Shown here piece after piece: positions 41,665-51,186 of a DNA stretch of 64,000 nt. Both the position numbers and the translations under genes were made by a program. The notes beneath the pieces are model-generated. The model had not been told where the DNA came from. It did not search any database and was given only the letters and a program-made list of their open reading frames with translations. This stretch comes from Alkalicoccus chagannorensis DSM 18086 (lineage in GTDB: Bacteria > Bacillota > Bacilli > Bacillales > Salisediminibacteriaceae), in assembly GCF_000429725.1 (NCBI RefSeq), contig NZ_AUCK01000024.1, positions 1 to 64,000 of the forward strand, read 5' to 3'. Within the stretch, counting starts at the first letter, position 1, and each line of letters begins with the position of its first letter.

Positions 41665-41908
41665 CTACGAAGTAAAAAGGCAGCTCGATGCCAGCCGTTG
41701 GAATCGGCGCCGGAACTTTCAGGCGCCGCTCCAGCTGCTGGCTTTTTTTCATCATTCCTTTTGTACCGGAGCCGTCCGCCTCCACGCCTCGACCCGGGAC
41801 ACCTTTTCATGTTGAAAACACACTGCTGTAAGAGGAAGGGGTATGGACGTTTACAGTCGTTTTTATAGGAAGCTCTGTGATTGTTTATTGTTGATAATGA
41901 CAGAAAAC
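41665..41908. other. Gene-free segment between repeats A6 and C3
   Basis: I see no supported gene. A stretch around 41752-41790 containing CGGAGCCGTC has a weak echo at 51484-51520, which may be another old repeat. Confidence 0.3.
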
Positions 41909-42180
41909 GCCGCTGCAACTCGGCAGGCTTGCCGTGGAGGAAATCTCCAGCTTCCTCGGTCTTACGACCTGCGGGAACTTCCGATCTCCTTCTTCCACAG
42001 ACGTCCGCCGGTCTTCGCTGCGTCCTTCTGAAAGAAAAGAAACGTTTATGAAACGGAGCAGGCCCAGGCTCTTTTTCGAGACGCCTGCGGATAAAGAAAG
42101 CGTGAGATCCTCCCGGACGTAAGGGAGGGAAAGCGGAAGGATGTCCCCGGGGCAAGCGAAGAAAAAAAGCCGCAGGCGTA
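41909..42180 (-). repeat. Family C repeat, copy C3
   Basis: This minus-strand copy matches 16698-16925. The part 42078-42180 is bounded by inverted GACGCCTGCGG and CCGCAGGCG. The remainder carries CCGGCGGACG and CCTCCACGGCAAGCCTGCC. It ends about 230 bp before treP. Confidence 0.6.
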
Positions 42181-42314
42181 CTTTTGTTATAACAACACTA
42201 GGCTTTAATAAAGCCTTATAGAAAAGGACTACGTTTGGAGAATCAGGGTATCTCTCTCTATAGAACATGACCTGCAGCATTTCTCCTGGAGGTTGGGAAA
42301 ACATAATAAAACGG

Positions 42315-42398
42315 TTGCAAAACTTGTATATACAAATTATAATATACGTGCAGTCGATTTTTGTATATACAAGTCACATTTTCTTGAAAACGTTTTAG
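42315..42398 (+). promoter_or_regulatory. treP promoter with two TreR-type operators and a cre-like site
   Basis: TTGCAA (42315-42320) and TATAAT (42338-42343) are 17 bp apart. TTGTATATACAA, the B. subtilis TreR operator sequence, occupies the spacer (42324-42335) and recurs at 42361-42372. TGAAAACGTTTTAG (42385-42398) resembles a CcpA cre with two mismatches at one end. Expected control: repression by TreR relieved by trehalose-6-phosphate, plus catabolite repression. Confidence 0.8.
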
Positions 42399-42410
42399 GA
42401 GGGTTTTCCA

Positions 42411-43831
42411 TGGCAAAGTACGAACAGGAAGTTCGTGATATTCTGGAAGCCATCGGCGGCGAGGAAAACATAGAAAAAGCAACACACTGTGTGACGCGCC
42501 TCCGGCTTGCGCTGAAAGATGAAGACGTAGTGGATGTCGAAAAACTCGAGGAACTGCCAATCGTCAAGGGGTCGTTCTCTACGAACGGTCAGTTCCAAAT
42601 CATCATCGGACAGGGAACCGTAGATCAAGTATACAAAGACTTGATCGAAATGACATCGATTGGAGAAGCGAGCAAAGCAGATGTCAAAGATGCTTCGGCC
42701 CAGAAGATGAATCCATTCCAGCGGGCGATTAAAACGCTGGCCGATATTTTCATCCCGATCCTTCCAGCGATTGTAACGGCGGGTCTGCTTCTCGGTCTTC
42801 ATAACATTCTTACGGCAGATAATATTTTCTTTGATGAAGCATCGCTCGTCGACGTTTACCCGCAGTGGGCCGATCTCGCTGAAATGATCTTCATCATTGC
42901 CCACGCCGCCTTCCAGTTCCTCCCTGCATTAATAGGGTGGTCGGCCGTCCGTCGTTTCGGCGGCAGTGATTTATTCGGGATAGTCCTCGGGCTGATCCTG
43001 GTCCATCCGAACCTGCTCAGTGCCTGGGAGTACGCGGATGCTCAGACTGCAGGAGAAGTGCCGGTATGGAACCTTTTCGGTCTTAACATCGAAGCCACGG
43101 GGTACCAGGGGCAAGTGCTGCCAGTGCTGGCGGCATCGTTTATTCTCGCTAAAATGGAAGTGTGGCTGCGCAGCAAAGTGCCTGATGCCATTCAGCTGCT
43201 TGTCGTAGCTCCAGTTGCCCTGCTTGTCACTGGTCTGGTAACCTTTATCGCCATCGGGCCAATCACGTTCACGCTCGGTAACAACATCACCGACGTTTTT
43301 GTCTGGCTCTTTGATGTAGCGCCTGCTCTCGGCGGCCTGGCATACGGTATTCTTTATGCACCGATGGTCGTTACAGGCATGCACCATGCTTTCCTTGCTG
43401 TAGACCTGCAGCTGACAGGGGCTGGAGACGGAACGTTCCTCTGGCCGATCCTGGCGCTGTCTAATATTGCTCAAGGTTCTGCCGCCTTTGCGATGTTCTT
43501 CGTATCGCGCAACGAGAACATCCGCGGACTCGCAGGAACATCCGGTCTCTCCGCATGGCTCGGTGTGACAGAACCGGCGATGTTCGGGGTGAATATCCGC
43601 TTTAAGTTCCCATTCATCTGTGCCATTGCCGGTTCCGCGGTCGCTGCGGTGTATATCTCCATCAACCATGTTCTTGCCAATGCCATAGGTGTCGGCGGCG
43701 TACCCGGAATCTTCTCGATTCAGGCAGGTGACTGGCTCAATTTCTTCATCGGTATGCTGATTGTGATCATTGTTCCGTTCGCACTCACGATCGCCTACGG
43801 AAAAACCGTTGCGAAAGCACAATTCAAGTAA
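42411..43831 (+). CDS. treP: Trehalose-specific PTS enzyme IIBC
   Basis: This 473-residue PTS permease has an N-terminal IIB domain with phosphorylated C27 (ATHCVTRLR) and a IIC domain of about ten membrane segments from residue 105. No IIA domain is present, as in B. subtilis TreP (470 residues), which borrows IIA from the glucose system. It imports trehalose as trehalose-6-phosphate. TreR-type operators upstream support the substrate. treA and treR, which normally follow, are not in the window. AGGAGG precedes the ATG. Confidence 0.9.
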
Positions 43832-43910
43832 GATCCCGGATGGAACGGTCATCCTGCTTACTGATCGCGATCCTACGGCTTTCAATGCTGGTCTATCGTA
43901 TTGAAAGACA

Positions 43911-43957
43911 AAACACTTCCGGTTGTCCAAGATGGACATCCGGAAGTGTTTTTTTCT
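43911..43957 (+). terminator. treP terminator
   Basis: AAACACTTCCGG pairs with CCGGAAGTGTTT, with an inner GTCC/GGAC stem, then TTTTTTC. It may also serve convergent psuG. Confidence 0.8.
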
Positions 43958-43998
43958 TGAGAGCCTGATTCAAAGAGTTGGTTATACGCTTTTTTTCA

Positions 43999-44925
43999 TT
44001 ATGCGAGTCCATGACGCTGACGCGCATAGGCTTTCGCGACAGCAGCTCCCGTCGCGGCATTATGTTTGACGAGAGCAATGTTCGTCTCGAGCGTTGCGCC
44101 TCCGCTTTTTTCGTACAGGCTGGAAAGCAGAAACGGCGTTGTTTCTTTACCAGAAATATGCTGCGTCTCCGCTGCTTTCAATGCCTCCTGTATCCACCTG
44201 TCCACCTTCGATTGGTCGAGTGCTGCCTGTTCTGGGACCGGGTTGCCGATGACAATCCCGCCCTTCAGGTTCAGATCCCACTTCGTCTTCATCATCGCAG
44301 CCGCTTCCTCCGGCTCATCTATTCTCAATGGGGCTGCAAATCCGCTGTCCGGCGTATAGAATGCAGGAAAAGCAGACGTTTGATAACCGAGCACAGGGAC
44401 GCCTTTCGTTTCCAGATACTCCAGCGTTTTCTCGATGTCGAGTATTGATTTAGCGCCGGCGCAGACAACGGCAACGTCGGTTGATGCAAGCTCCTCCAAA
44501 TCGGCGGAGATATCCATTGTACTCTCTGCAAACCGGTGCACCCCTCCAATACCGCCTGTTACAAAGACACGTATGCCTGCCAGTTCCGCGCAGATCATAG
44601 TTGCGGCGACGGTCGTTGCCCCTTCTTTTTTGGACGCAATTACATGAGCCAGGTCTCTTCTGCTTACTTTTTCCACTTGATCCGAAACAGCAAGGCGTTC
44701 AATTTCTTCTTCTGTCAGCCCTACTTTGATTTTTCCATCCAGTACTGCGATCGTTGCAGGAACGACTCCTTCATCGCGGAGGATCTGTTCCACTTCTTTT
44801 GCCGTAGCCACATTTCTCGGGTACGGCATTCCGTGGCTGATAATCGTAGACTCGAGCGCCGCTACCGGTCGTCCTGCCAGCAGTGCTTCCTCTACCTCCT
44901 GTTTCAACTCAACATATGCCTGCAT
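43999..44925 (-). CDS. psuG: Pseudouridine-5'-phosphate glycosidase
   Basis: This 308-residue enzyme splits pseudouridine monophosphate into uracil and ribose 5-phosphate. Family motifs include [17 protein letters not shown] near residue 20, GGIGGVHR near residue 130 and [16 protein letters not shown] precedes ATG 44925; the frame extends upstream without a site. It follows psuK by 89 bp on the same strand, so the two form a pseudouridine salvage operon. Confidence 0.93.
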   Translation of the reverse strand: MQAYVELKQEVEEALLAGRPVAALESTIISHGMPYPRNVATAKEVEQILRDEGVVPATIAVLDGKIKVGLTEEEIERLAVSDQVEKVSRRDLAHVIASKKEGATTVAATMICAELAGIRVFVTGGIGGVHRFAESTMDISADLEELASTDVAVVCAGAKSILDIEKTLEYLETKGVPVLGYQTSAFPAFYTPDSGFAAPLRIDEPEEAAAMMKTKWDLNLKGGIVIGNPVPEQAALDQSKVDRWIQEALKAAETQHISGKETTPFLLSSLYEKSGGATLETNIALVKHNAATGAAVAKAYARQRHGLA

Positions 44926-45014
44926 GCCTATCCCTCCCTTTCTTTTCGTTTGTTCGATGCTTCTGCTCGGTATGTCCAGCTTGCTTACATGGTAACCGTT
45001 CAGGACAATCACGC

Positions 45015-46034
45015 TTAGTCAGAATACACATCCCATTGACCGGATACCACTGCAGCCGAGGCCTCGGCTGCCTCTTTCATCGCCTCCTGCCATGTCCGGC
45101 CGTCCAGCAGTGCTTCCGTCATAACTGCTGCCGAAGTATCTCCCGCTCCGGTCACATCGGCTGTCTCCACAGGTACCGCCGGCTGTTCATAGACGTGTCC
45201 TTCTGCGGTAAAAAGTTCGGCTCCCCTGCTCCCTTTTGTCTTCATGACAGCAGCGGCTCCGGATGCGCGGATGGTGTCACTCAGCGTCGAACAGTGATGT
45301 TGTTCCATCCAGACCTCTGCTTCTTTCTCATTCAGAATGATCAGATTCAACCCATGCAGTTCAAGTGGAATACGCTCCATTTTCGCCGCAGATACTGGAA
45401 CGAGAACGGTCATCTGGGAATCCGCTGCCTGCGACAGCAGCCAGCGGATGGTTTCCTGAGGAAGATTGCTGTCCATCAATAGAGCCGAAGCCCCTTTGAT
45501 GGAAGGCTGGTGGCGGCTGAGTTTTTCCGGAAGCAGCTGATCATAGACCGCCATATCAGCAAAGGCTGCCTCCATTTCCCCCTCCTGAAACACAGCGGTA
45601 TACGTCCCTGTTGGTGCCGTGTCCGTTTTCAGGGAATAGCTCGTGTCAAAAGGGATCTGCTCCATCAGCTGCCTCCCTGCCGCATCCTCTCCCGTCATCG
45701 TTACAAGCGACACCGTCCGCTCCCGTCGATACAGCACGTACGCTGCGTTGAGTGCTGTGCCGCCTATACTCTGCGTGGACGAAGCTGGGTTGGAATCCCG
45801 CCAACGCAGAGCCTGTACATGAAGTTTCCGATCGATATTCGCCCCGCCGATGCAAAGAATCTGCTTCTCCGGTGGGAAGACATAAGCCTTGCCGAGAACA
45901 GCTCCCTCTTTCATCAAGCGGGAAATGTAGCCCGCAGCTGCCGAGCGCGACAACCCGACCCTTGCAGCAAGTTCATCCTGGCTGATCATCGGCTGCCTTT
46001 TGATAATGTAAAGAATCTCCTCCTTCTTTTCCAT
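45015..46034 (-). CDS. psuK: Pseudouridine kinase with N-terminal winged helix
   Basis: This 339-residue protein combines an N-terminal helix-turn-helix (residues 1-50, [20 protein letters not shown]) with a PfkB-type sugar kinase starting ICIGGANID. The C-terminal anion hole is [11 protein letters not shown] near residue 290. It phosphorylates pseudouridine for PsuG. The fused DNA-binding domain suggests it also regulates its own operon. GGAGGG precedes the ATG. Confidence 0.9.
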   Translation of the reverse strand: MEKKEEILYIIKRQPMISQDELAARVGLSRSAAAGYISRLMKEGAVLGKAYVFPPEKQILCIGGANIDRKLHVQALRWRDSNPASSTQSIGGTALNAAYVLYRRERTVSLVTMTGEDAAGRQLMEQIPFDTSYSLKTDTAPTGTYTAVFQEGEMEAAFADMAVYDQLLPEKLSRHQPSIKGASALLMDSNLPQETIRWLLSQAADSQMTVLVPVSAAKMERIPLELHGLNLIILNEKEAEVWMEQHHCSTLSDTIRASGAAAVMKTKGSRGAELFTAEGHVYEQPAVPVETADVTGAGDTSAAVMTEALLDGRTWQEAMKEAAEASAAVVSGQWDVYSD

Positions 46035-46044
46035 AGGCCCTCCT

Positions 46045-46075
46045 AAACAATTGTTTTATATTAAAACTAATGTTT
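46045..46075 (-). promoter_or_regulatory. Tandem palindromes upstream of psuK, candidate operators
   Basis: AAACAATTGTTT (46045-46056, perfect palindrome) and AAACTAATGTTT (46064-46075) are 19 bp apart, about two helical turns, and lie directly upstream of the psuK ribosome binding site. They would suit binding by the PsuK winged-helix domain or another repressor. Confidence 0.45.
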
Positions 46076-46163
46076 ATATAAGAATAACAGATTGGCGACA
46101 TATAAAGCAATACATTAGGGTAGAATATAGAGATAGGTAGTTTTGGAAGTCAGGAGGGGTGGA

Positions 46164-47810
46164 GTGAAAAACTTTTCTTTGTACCGCATTACCATTATCG
46201 TGGTCATGTTCGTAAAATTTGTACTGCAGCTCTATATATTTAACAAAAAAAATCCGGCATGGGACAGCTTCACCCAGGAAAAATGGGAGAATCTCGTCCA
46301 GAAACAAGCGAGAGAATATAGAGAAAAAGCCCTCCATCTGGAAGGGCTGATGATCAAAGTAGGTCAGTTCCTGAGCACAAGAGCAGACATTATGCCGGAA
46401 GTTTTCTTAAAAGAACTTGCCGACTTGATAGACCAGGTACCTCCGGTCGACCCGGAAGTATCAAAGGGAATTCTCGAAAATGAGTGGGGACAGCCTATTG
46501 AGAACCGCTTAGAGGACATCAGTGAACGACCGGTAGCCTCTGCCTCTATTGGAGAAGTTTTTAAAGCGACGCTTCATAACGGCCAGGAAGTCGCGGTAAA
46601 AATACAGCGCAGCAAAGTAGACCGGATTATTAAAACGGATTTTAAAGCGCTCCGAATCGTCCTCTGGATCACGAACAAATTCACGAAGTTCGGAAAAGAA
46701 ATTGATACCGCTGCGCTTTACAAAGAAGTTGTCCAGATCATCGGGGACGAACTGGACTACTACAAAGAAATGAAAAACGCACAGAATTTCCAACGACGTT
46801 TTTCCGAGTCAGATGCCTACTACATCCCCCAGATCTTTGAGGATTACTGCACCCGGCGCGTGCTTGTTATGGAATGGATGGAAGGCAGAAAAGTAACGGA
46901 TCTCAGCTTTATGCGGGAACATAATATCGACCGTAAGGAAACGGCTTCCCGCCTCTTTCAGTTTTTTGCCGATCAGTTGTTCGACCAGGGTCGTTTTCAC
47001 GCTGATCCGCACCAGGGCAACATCCTGCTGACCAAAGACGGGATGATTGTCATCCTCGATTTCGGCATGGTCGGCTATATTTCCGGAGAAGATTCCGCCA
47101 GCATACGACGGATGATCCAGGGCTTTGTTCTGGACGATTATCAGCTCGTTCTCGATGAACTGCAGGCTCTCGGCTTTTTACTGCCGCATGCAAACAAATC
47201 CCAGCTGGAATCGGTTTTACGCAATTATGTCAATATGTACTTATCTTCTGATATCTCTCAGCTCGACCAGGAAATTGTGGAAGAAATCTTTGAGGATCTG
47301 CAGAAGATTGTCAGAGACCAGCCGATTCAGCTGCCCGCAGAATTCGCGTTTCTCGGCCGGGCCGCTTCGATCGGACTCGGTGTGCTCACGATCATTGATC
47401 CGGAAATCGATTTTATTGAACTTGGTAAACCTGTTGTCACCGAATGGCTCGAAGAATCAGACGAAGGCGCTGGAAGCCTTCAGGCCCAGGTTTTGCGTGA
47501 TTCGTTGAAACCACTCTTGTCGCTGCCCCGTAATCTGACTGAATATCTGGAAGAACCCTCCTATGAGCGCCGCTCTAAAAACCGGAGGCAGTTTCAGCAG
47601 TTTCACCATCACCGTTATTTATGGGGCTTCTCGTTCACCAGTATTTTTACGTTCCTCAGCCTCCCGTTCGTTTTTGCGGCTGTCTGGATAGAACATCTGA
47701 TGCTGTTGTACACGGCAGGTGGAACTGCAGTTTTCGGAGCTTTGACTTCGTTACTGATATACAGAAAACATAAGCGGTGGATTCAATCTTTCCGCGAAGA
47801 GAATTCTTAA
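46164..47810 (+). CDS. UbiB/ABC1-family atypical kinase, membrane-anchored
   Basis: This 548-residue protein has an N-terminal hydrophobic segment, the KxGQ signature (LMIKVGQFLSTR near residue 66), the alanine-rich loop SASIGEV, the catalytic-loop equivalent FHADPHQGN and metal site ILDFGM, and two C-terminal transmembrane helices (about residues 490-535). UbiB proteins are ATPases acting on isoprenoid-quinone lipids; in a menaquinone organism the target is open. Start GTG 46164 follows AGGAGGGG. A phasin-like gene follows after 21 bp. Confidence 0.88.
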   Translation: MKNFSLYRITIIVVMFVKFVLQLYIFNKKNPAWDSFTQEKWENLVQKQAREYREKALHLEGLMIKVGQFLSTRADIMPEVFLKELADLIDQVPPVDPEVSKGILENEWGQPIENRLEDISERPVASASIGEVFKATLHNGQEVAVKIQRSKVDRIIKTDFKALRIVLWITNKFTKFGKEIDTAALYKEVVQIIGDELDYYKEMKNAQNFQRRFSESDAYYIPQIFEDYCTRRVLVMEWMEGRKVTDLSFMREHNIDRKETASRLFQFFADQLFDQGRFHADPHQGNILLTKDGMIVILDFGMVGYISGEDSASIRRMIQGFVLDDYQLVLDELQALGFLLPHANKSQLESVLRNYVNMYLSSDISQLDQEIVEEIFEDLQKIVRDQPIQLPAEFAFLGRAASIGLGVLTIIDPEIDFIELGKPVVTEWLEESDEGAGSLQAQVLRDSLKPLLSLPRNLTEYLEEPSYERRSKNRRQFQQFHHHRYLWGFSFTSIFTFLSLPFVFAAVWIEHLMLLYTAGGTAVFGALTSLLIYRKHKRWIQSFREENS

Positions 47811-47831
47811 TCTGAATCTGGAGGGATCGTC

Positions 47832-48158
47832 ATGAACAACCTAATCAAAACAGGATTTCTGCTTGGACTCGGTGCAGCCGTATCGAGCAAGGAAAAAGTG
47901 GACCGCTATATCGATGACCTGCTTGCTAAAGGAAAAGTCACCCCGGATGAAGCTGACGAACTGTATCATTCACTGCTGAAAAAGGGCGAAGAAACGGAGA
48001 CGGAGTGGAACAGCCGGATGAAGCGGCGCCTGCAGGAAATGCTGCAGCAGGAAGCCGATATGGTGACCAAAGAAGAACATGATGCACTGAAATCGCGGGT
48101 CGAAGCATTGGAAGCACGCCTTGACGATCAGCAGAAACGCCCGCCCGAAGATCAGTAA
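47832..48158 (+). CDS. Phasin-like coiled-coil protein partnered with UbiB kinase
   Basis: This 108-residue protein has a short hydrophobic N-terminus (LIKTGFLLGLGAAVSSKEK) followed by a helical, charged body and a C-terminal coiled coil. It resembles the phasin-like proteins often encoded beside UbiB kinases in Firmicutes. It may bind the membrane or lipid surface with the kinase. GGAGGG precedes the ATG; it is second in a two-gene operon ended by a strong terminator. Confidence 0.7.
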   Translation: MNNLIKTGFLLGLGAAVSSKEKVDRYIDDLLAKGKVTPDEADELYHSLLKKGEETETEWNSRMKRRLQEMLQQEADMVTKEEHDALKSRVEALEARLDDQQKRPPEDQ

Positions 48159-48212
48159 CCTGATCCTCAACCGCACAGCTTGAAGACCTGAGAATAAACA
48201 GAAATGAAACAC

Positions 48213-48258
48213 AAAACGCTTCCGGCCATCCAACGTGGATGAACGGAAGCGTTTTTTT
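48213..48258. terminator. Terminator after the phasin-like gene
   Basis: AAAACGCTTCCG (48213-48224) pairs perfectly with CGGAAGCGTTTT (48244-48255), then TTT. Its loop contains CATCCAACGTGGATG, a second small hairpin. It may also end the convergent GNAT gene. Confidence 0.8.
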
Positions 48259-48352
48259 ACTTATATGGCTGTGTTATCCACATCCTTGTTGCTTCATAGG
48301 AATCTATGCCTTCGCCTCCAGGAAGTAACAGCGTCGGAGGTTTGACTTCGCT

Positions 48353-49261
48353 TTAAGAAGAAAATCCGTCGACGCCGCCGTCTGATTTCCTTTCGGCAGG
48401 ATCAGGCTCCATCCCTTCAGCAGTAAAGGCAAATTCATAAGAGATACCCGCAGGTTCAAATCCTAGTTTTTCATAAAGGAATTTGGAAGGGAGGTGATCG
48501 TCATCGGTATTGACGCTGCAGAAACGGAATCCCTCGTTGATCAGCCTCTCGGCCAGCGCTTTGACACACGCTGTCGCATAGCCCTGCTTCTCATGCTGTT
48601 TCGGCGTATAGACGTAATTCATGACAACCCCGTTGGTCAAATCCCTTGCTCGTTTAGCCATTGATTTTGGCGTGTACGTATCGTCCCTCCACAGAAAAAC
48701 CTGATTGTTGCGGATTTCCCTGAGAACCGTCGCTTCCAGTTCCTGAACATCTTCTTTACGCAGGGAACCCATAGCAAATTTTTCTGTCCAGAACATAACA
48801 AGGGCCGCGTCATCTTCGTTGGCGAATGTTAATTTTCCCGGTGGTGTATCCACGTACCGAACGTCATCGAGACGATAGATGATCTGCCGTTTTTTCAGCT
48901 CTGCACCCTCGCCGGTCTCTGCTGTCCAGGCACGTACGAATGCATGTACGGCGGGCTCGCATCCAACGACGCCGGGTACGCTCCCTGTATGGGAGGCGAG
49001 CCACCCAGAAGCGGCTTCCATCGATGCTGCACTGCCGCATACAATCGCATTTCTGGGGGGCGTCTGCAGCAGCAGTCCCTGCGTGACGTGATCCTCTTCT
49101 ATGCTCACTAGAACAGCATCGGAAAAAATGCCCCGCTCCTCTTCCATGCTCAGCTGACGAAGAATTCCTAAAGGAAGGTTATGCTTCACTTCTTCTTGAA
49201 CAAGCATCGGCTCGACCCGGGCGAGCAGTTCCCCTGCACGCTTCCAGCGGACTGCTTTCAT
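48353..49261 (-). CDS. GNAT-family N-acetyltransferase
   Basis: This 302-residue protein has an N-terminal domain of about 130 residues without a known motif and a C-terminal GNAT domain. The domain includes the acetyl-CoA loop region VYTPKQHEKQGYATACVKA near residue 220 and the FLYEKLGFEPA strand-helix near residue 270. The substrate is unknown. ATG 49261 is six bases after GAGGAGGG and is preferred over GTG 49267. It lies 20 bp downstream of the STAS-protein gene on the same strand. Confidence 0.8.
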   Translation of the reverse strand: MKAVRWKRAGELLARVEPMLVQEEVKHNLPLGILRQLSMEEERGIFSDAVLVSIEEDHVTQGLLLQTPPRNAIVCGSAASMEAASGWLASHTGSVPGVVGCEPAVHAFVRAWTAETGEGAELKKRQIIYRLDDVRYVDTPPGKLTFANEDDAALVMFWTEKFAMGSLRKEDVQELEATVLREIRNNQVFLWRDDTYTPKSMAKRARDLTNGVVMNYVYTPKQHEKQGYATACVKALAERLINEGFRFCSVNTDDDHLPSKFLYEKLGFEPAGISYEFAFTAEGMEPDPAERKSDGGVDGFSS

Positions 49262-49281
49262 CTGCACTCCCTCCTCACTTC

Positions 49282-50130
49282 CTATTTTGTCTGCGTATCC
49301 ACCTGCAGGCCGATTTTCTTTAACGCCTGCGGCAGGCTGCTTACCACTGTTATCTGATCAAACGAAATACCGAGATGCACCATCGTTTGTGCCAGCTCTG
49401 GACGAAGACCGGAAAACATCACTTGAATACCGATAATTTTTAACGCGTCATTCAGCTGAAACAAATGCTGGGCAACATACGTATCGATCATGTGAACCCC
49501 GCTCAAGTCAAGGATCATGGTAGACAGTTCCCGCTCCCTGCTCTGCTCCAGCGCCTGTTCCAGAAGCTGGTGCGAACGCGAGGAATCCACACTTCCTACT
49601 ATTGGCAGGATTGCCACGTCCTGCGTGACCGGTACGACCGGTACAGACAGTTCAAGGATTTTATCCTGCGCTTCCTGAAATTTTTTGGCGTTATGTTCCA
49701 CATACGACTGAGTGAAAGCGTAAATCGCCCGGTCGATCATCGGATTCAATGTATCTGCGACGGCAAAGTAGGCTTCCATGGTGCCATGCTGCTGCAGAAA
49801 TTCTTCCCGGATATAGCCATAGATGGTCTGCCTGAGTGCCGGCAGGACCAGCATGGCTTTCTCTGCCGAAAGCTGCAGTTCCGCTGCTTCGGCCCCGAAT
49901 GCGGTGCCCCATTCCTCCGTCTCTTTCATTCCAGTATCTTCTTCACTCTGCATGCCTCTAGCAAAGCGCATGACAAGCGATTGAATATGATCCTGGATAC
50001 GGGAGCGCGACAGCTTCCGATAATGAATATGATGGTCTTCCTGGAAATTGGTTTCGATTTCTTCAGCAATTGCTGGCGCAGAAGCCTCCAGTTTCCTCCC
50101 GATTTGCCGGGTTATATCAAGTGTATGCAT
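49282..50130 (-). CDS. RsbR-type STAS-domain protein (stressosome-like)
   Basis: This 282-residue protein has an N-terminal helical RsbR-like domain (residues 1-155) and a C-terminal STAS domain (about 163-275). The STAS domain has VAILPIVGSVDSSRS and LDLSGVHMIDTYV, where RsbR proteins carry threonines phosphorylated by RsbT; Ser or Thr residues are present in both places. RsbR paralogues build the stressosome that controls SigB or other outputs. No rsbS or rsbT is adjacent. AGGAGG precedes ATG 50130. Confidence 0.83.
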   Translation of the reverse strand: MHTLDITRQIGRKLEASAPAIAEEIETNFQEDHHIHYRKLSRSRIQDHIQSLVMRFARGMQSEEDTGMKETEEWGTAFGAEAAELQLSAEKAMLVLPALRQTIYGYIREEFLQQHGTMEAYFAVADTLNPMIDRAIYAFTQSYVEHNAKKFQEAQDKILELSVPVVPVTQDVAILPIVGSVDSSRSHQLLEQALEQSRERELSTMILDLSGVHMIDTYVAQHLFQLNDALKIIGIQVMFSGLRPELAQTMVHLGISFDQITVVSSLPQALKKIGLQVDTQTK

Positions 50131-50190
50131 GAATGAGCCGCCTCCTTTGTAAATACGTGACGAGCATTGGTGTTCGTCCATCCGCTCTCT

Positions 50191-50961
50191 TTATAATGCA
50201 GGCAGGCCTTCCTGATCCTGGTCTGTCGTGATGATCGGCTTGCCTTTTTGAACCACAATGGTGTGTTCATACTGAGAGGACAGGGAGCCGTCTTTTGTAC
50301 GGGCGGTCCACCCATTGCTATCCATTTTTGACTGCCATCCCCCGGTATTAATCATCGGCTCAATGGTAATGACCATGCCTTCTTTTAACCGGGTTCCTTT
50401 CCCTGGAGCGCCGTAATGTGGAATATTTGGTTCCTCATGAATCGTCGGTCCAATGCCGTGCCCGGCAAAGTCACGGACAATACCATATCCGTGCGGCTCC
50501 ACGTACTCTTGAATGGCCGCACCGATATCACCAATTCTGTTCCCGTGCACCGCCTGCTCAATTCCCTTATACAGCGCTTCTTTCGTTACTTTATTGAGCG
50601 CAGCCGCTTCTTCACTGACGCTCCCCACTTCATATGTCCAGGCCGAATCGGCGAGTCCACCGTTCAAGTCCACGACGAAGTCCATCGTTACTATATCTCC
50701 TACTTCGAGCTTGTCACGGCGGGGAAAACCATGGCAGATTTCATCGTTAATCGACGCACAAGTAGCATACTCATACCCCTGATACCCTTTCTGAGCTGCC
50801 TTTGCCCCGTGTTGATCAAGGGTCTGTTCGACAAAATCATCGATATCTTTCGTCGTGATCCCTGGTTGAATCATGGCAGCTATGCTCCGGTGCAGAGAAG
50901 CCACAAGCTTCCCTGCTTCTTTCATTAATTCGATTTCTCTGGCTGATTTTCGTTGAATCAT
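50191..50961 (-). CDS. Methionine aminopeptidase type I, MapB/YflG-like paralogue
   Basis: This 256-residue enzyme removes N-terminal methionine. All five metal ligands of the pita-bread fold are visible: D94, D105, H168, E201 and E232, and the substrate histidine H77 is present. It is not in a ribosomal-protein or secY context, so it is probably the second, stand-alone Map of Bacilli (YflG in B. subtilis). AAGGATGTG serves as ribosome binding site. It is 60 bp upstream of the STAS gene, same strand. Confidence 0.9.
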   Translation of the reverse strand: MIQRKSAREIELMKEAGKLVASLHRSIAAMIQPGITTKDIDDFVEQTLDQHGAKAAQKGYQGYEYATCASINDEICHGFPRRDKLEVGDIVTMDFVVDLNGGLADSAWTYEVGSVSEEAAALNKVTKEALYKGIEQAVHGNRIGDIGAAIQEYVEPHGYGIVRDFAGHGIGPTIHEEPNIPHYGAPGKGTRLKEGMVITIEPMINTGGWQSKMDSNGWTARTKDGSLSSQYEHTIVVQKGKPIITTDQDQEGLPAL

Positions 50962-50997
50962 ATAGACACATCCTTTGCTTCATCTTTATCTATCATA

Positions 50998-51186
50998 TCA
51001 ATTCCGGCTATTGCGCTCAATATAGGTCATGATTCTCTTTTCCATCACGAGGAGCAGCAGTACTCCAGCAAGGCTGCAGACATAGAACCACACAGAAGGG
51101 AATCCTGCCACCCTCGCTGCCGGTCCTGCGGCTGCCATGAGTAGTGCTGCTGCATACAGGATGCCTCTTTTTTGTTCCATACTCAT
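50998..51186 (-). CDS. Small two-helix membrane protein
   Basis: This 62-residue protein has two hydrophobic helices (about residues 10-28 and 33-50) and charged ends. GGAGGC lies seven bases before ATG 51186. It is probably first in an operon with the methionine aminopeptidase gene 36 bp downstream. I do not recognise the family. Confidence 0.6.
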   Translation of the reverse strand: MSMEQKRGILYAAALLMAAAGPAARVAGFPSVWFYVCSLAGVLLLLVMEKRIMTYIERNSRN

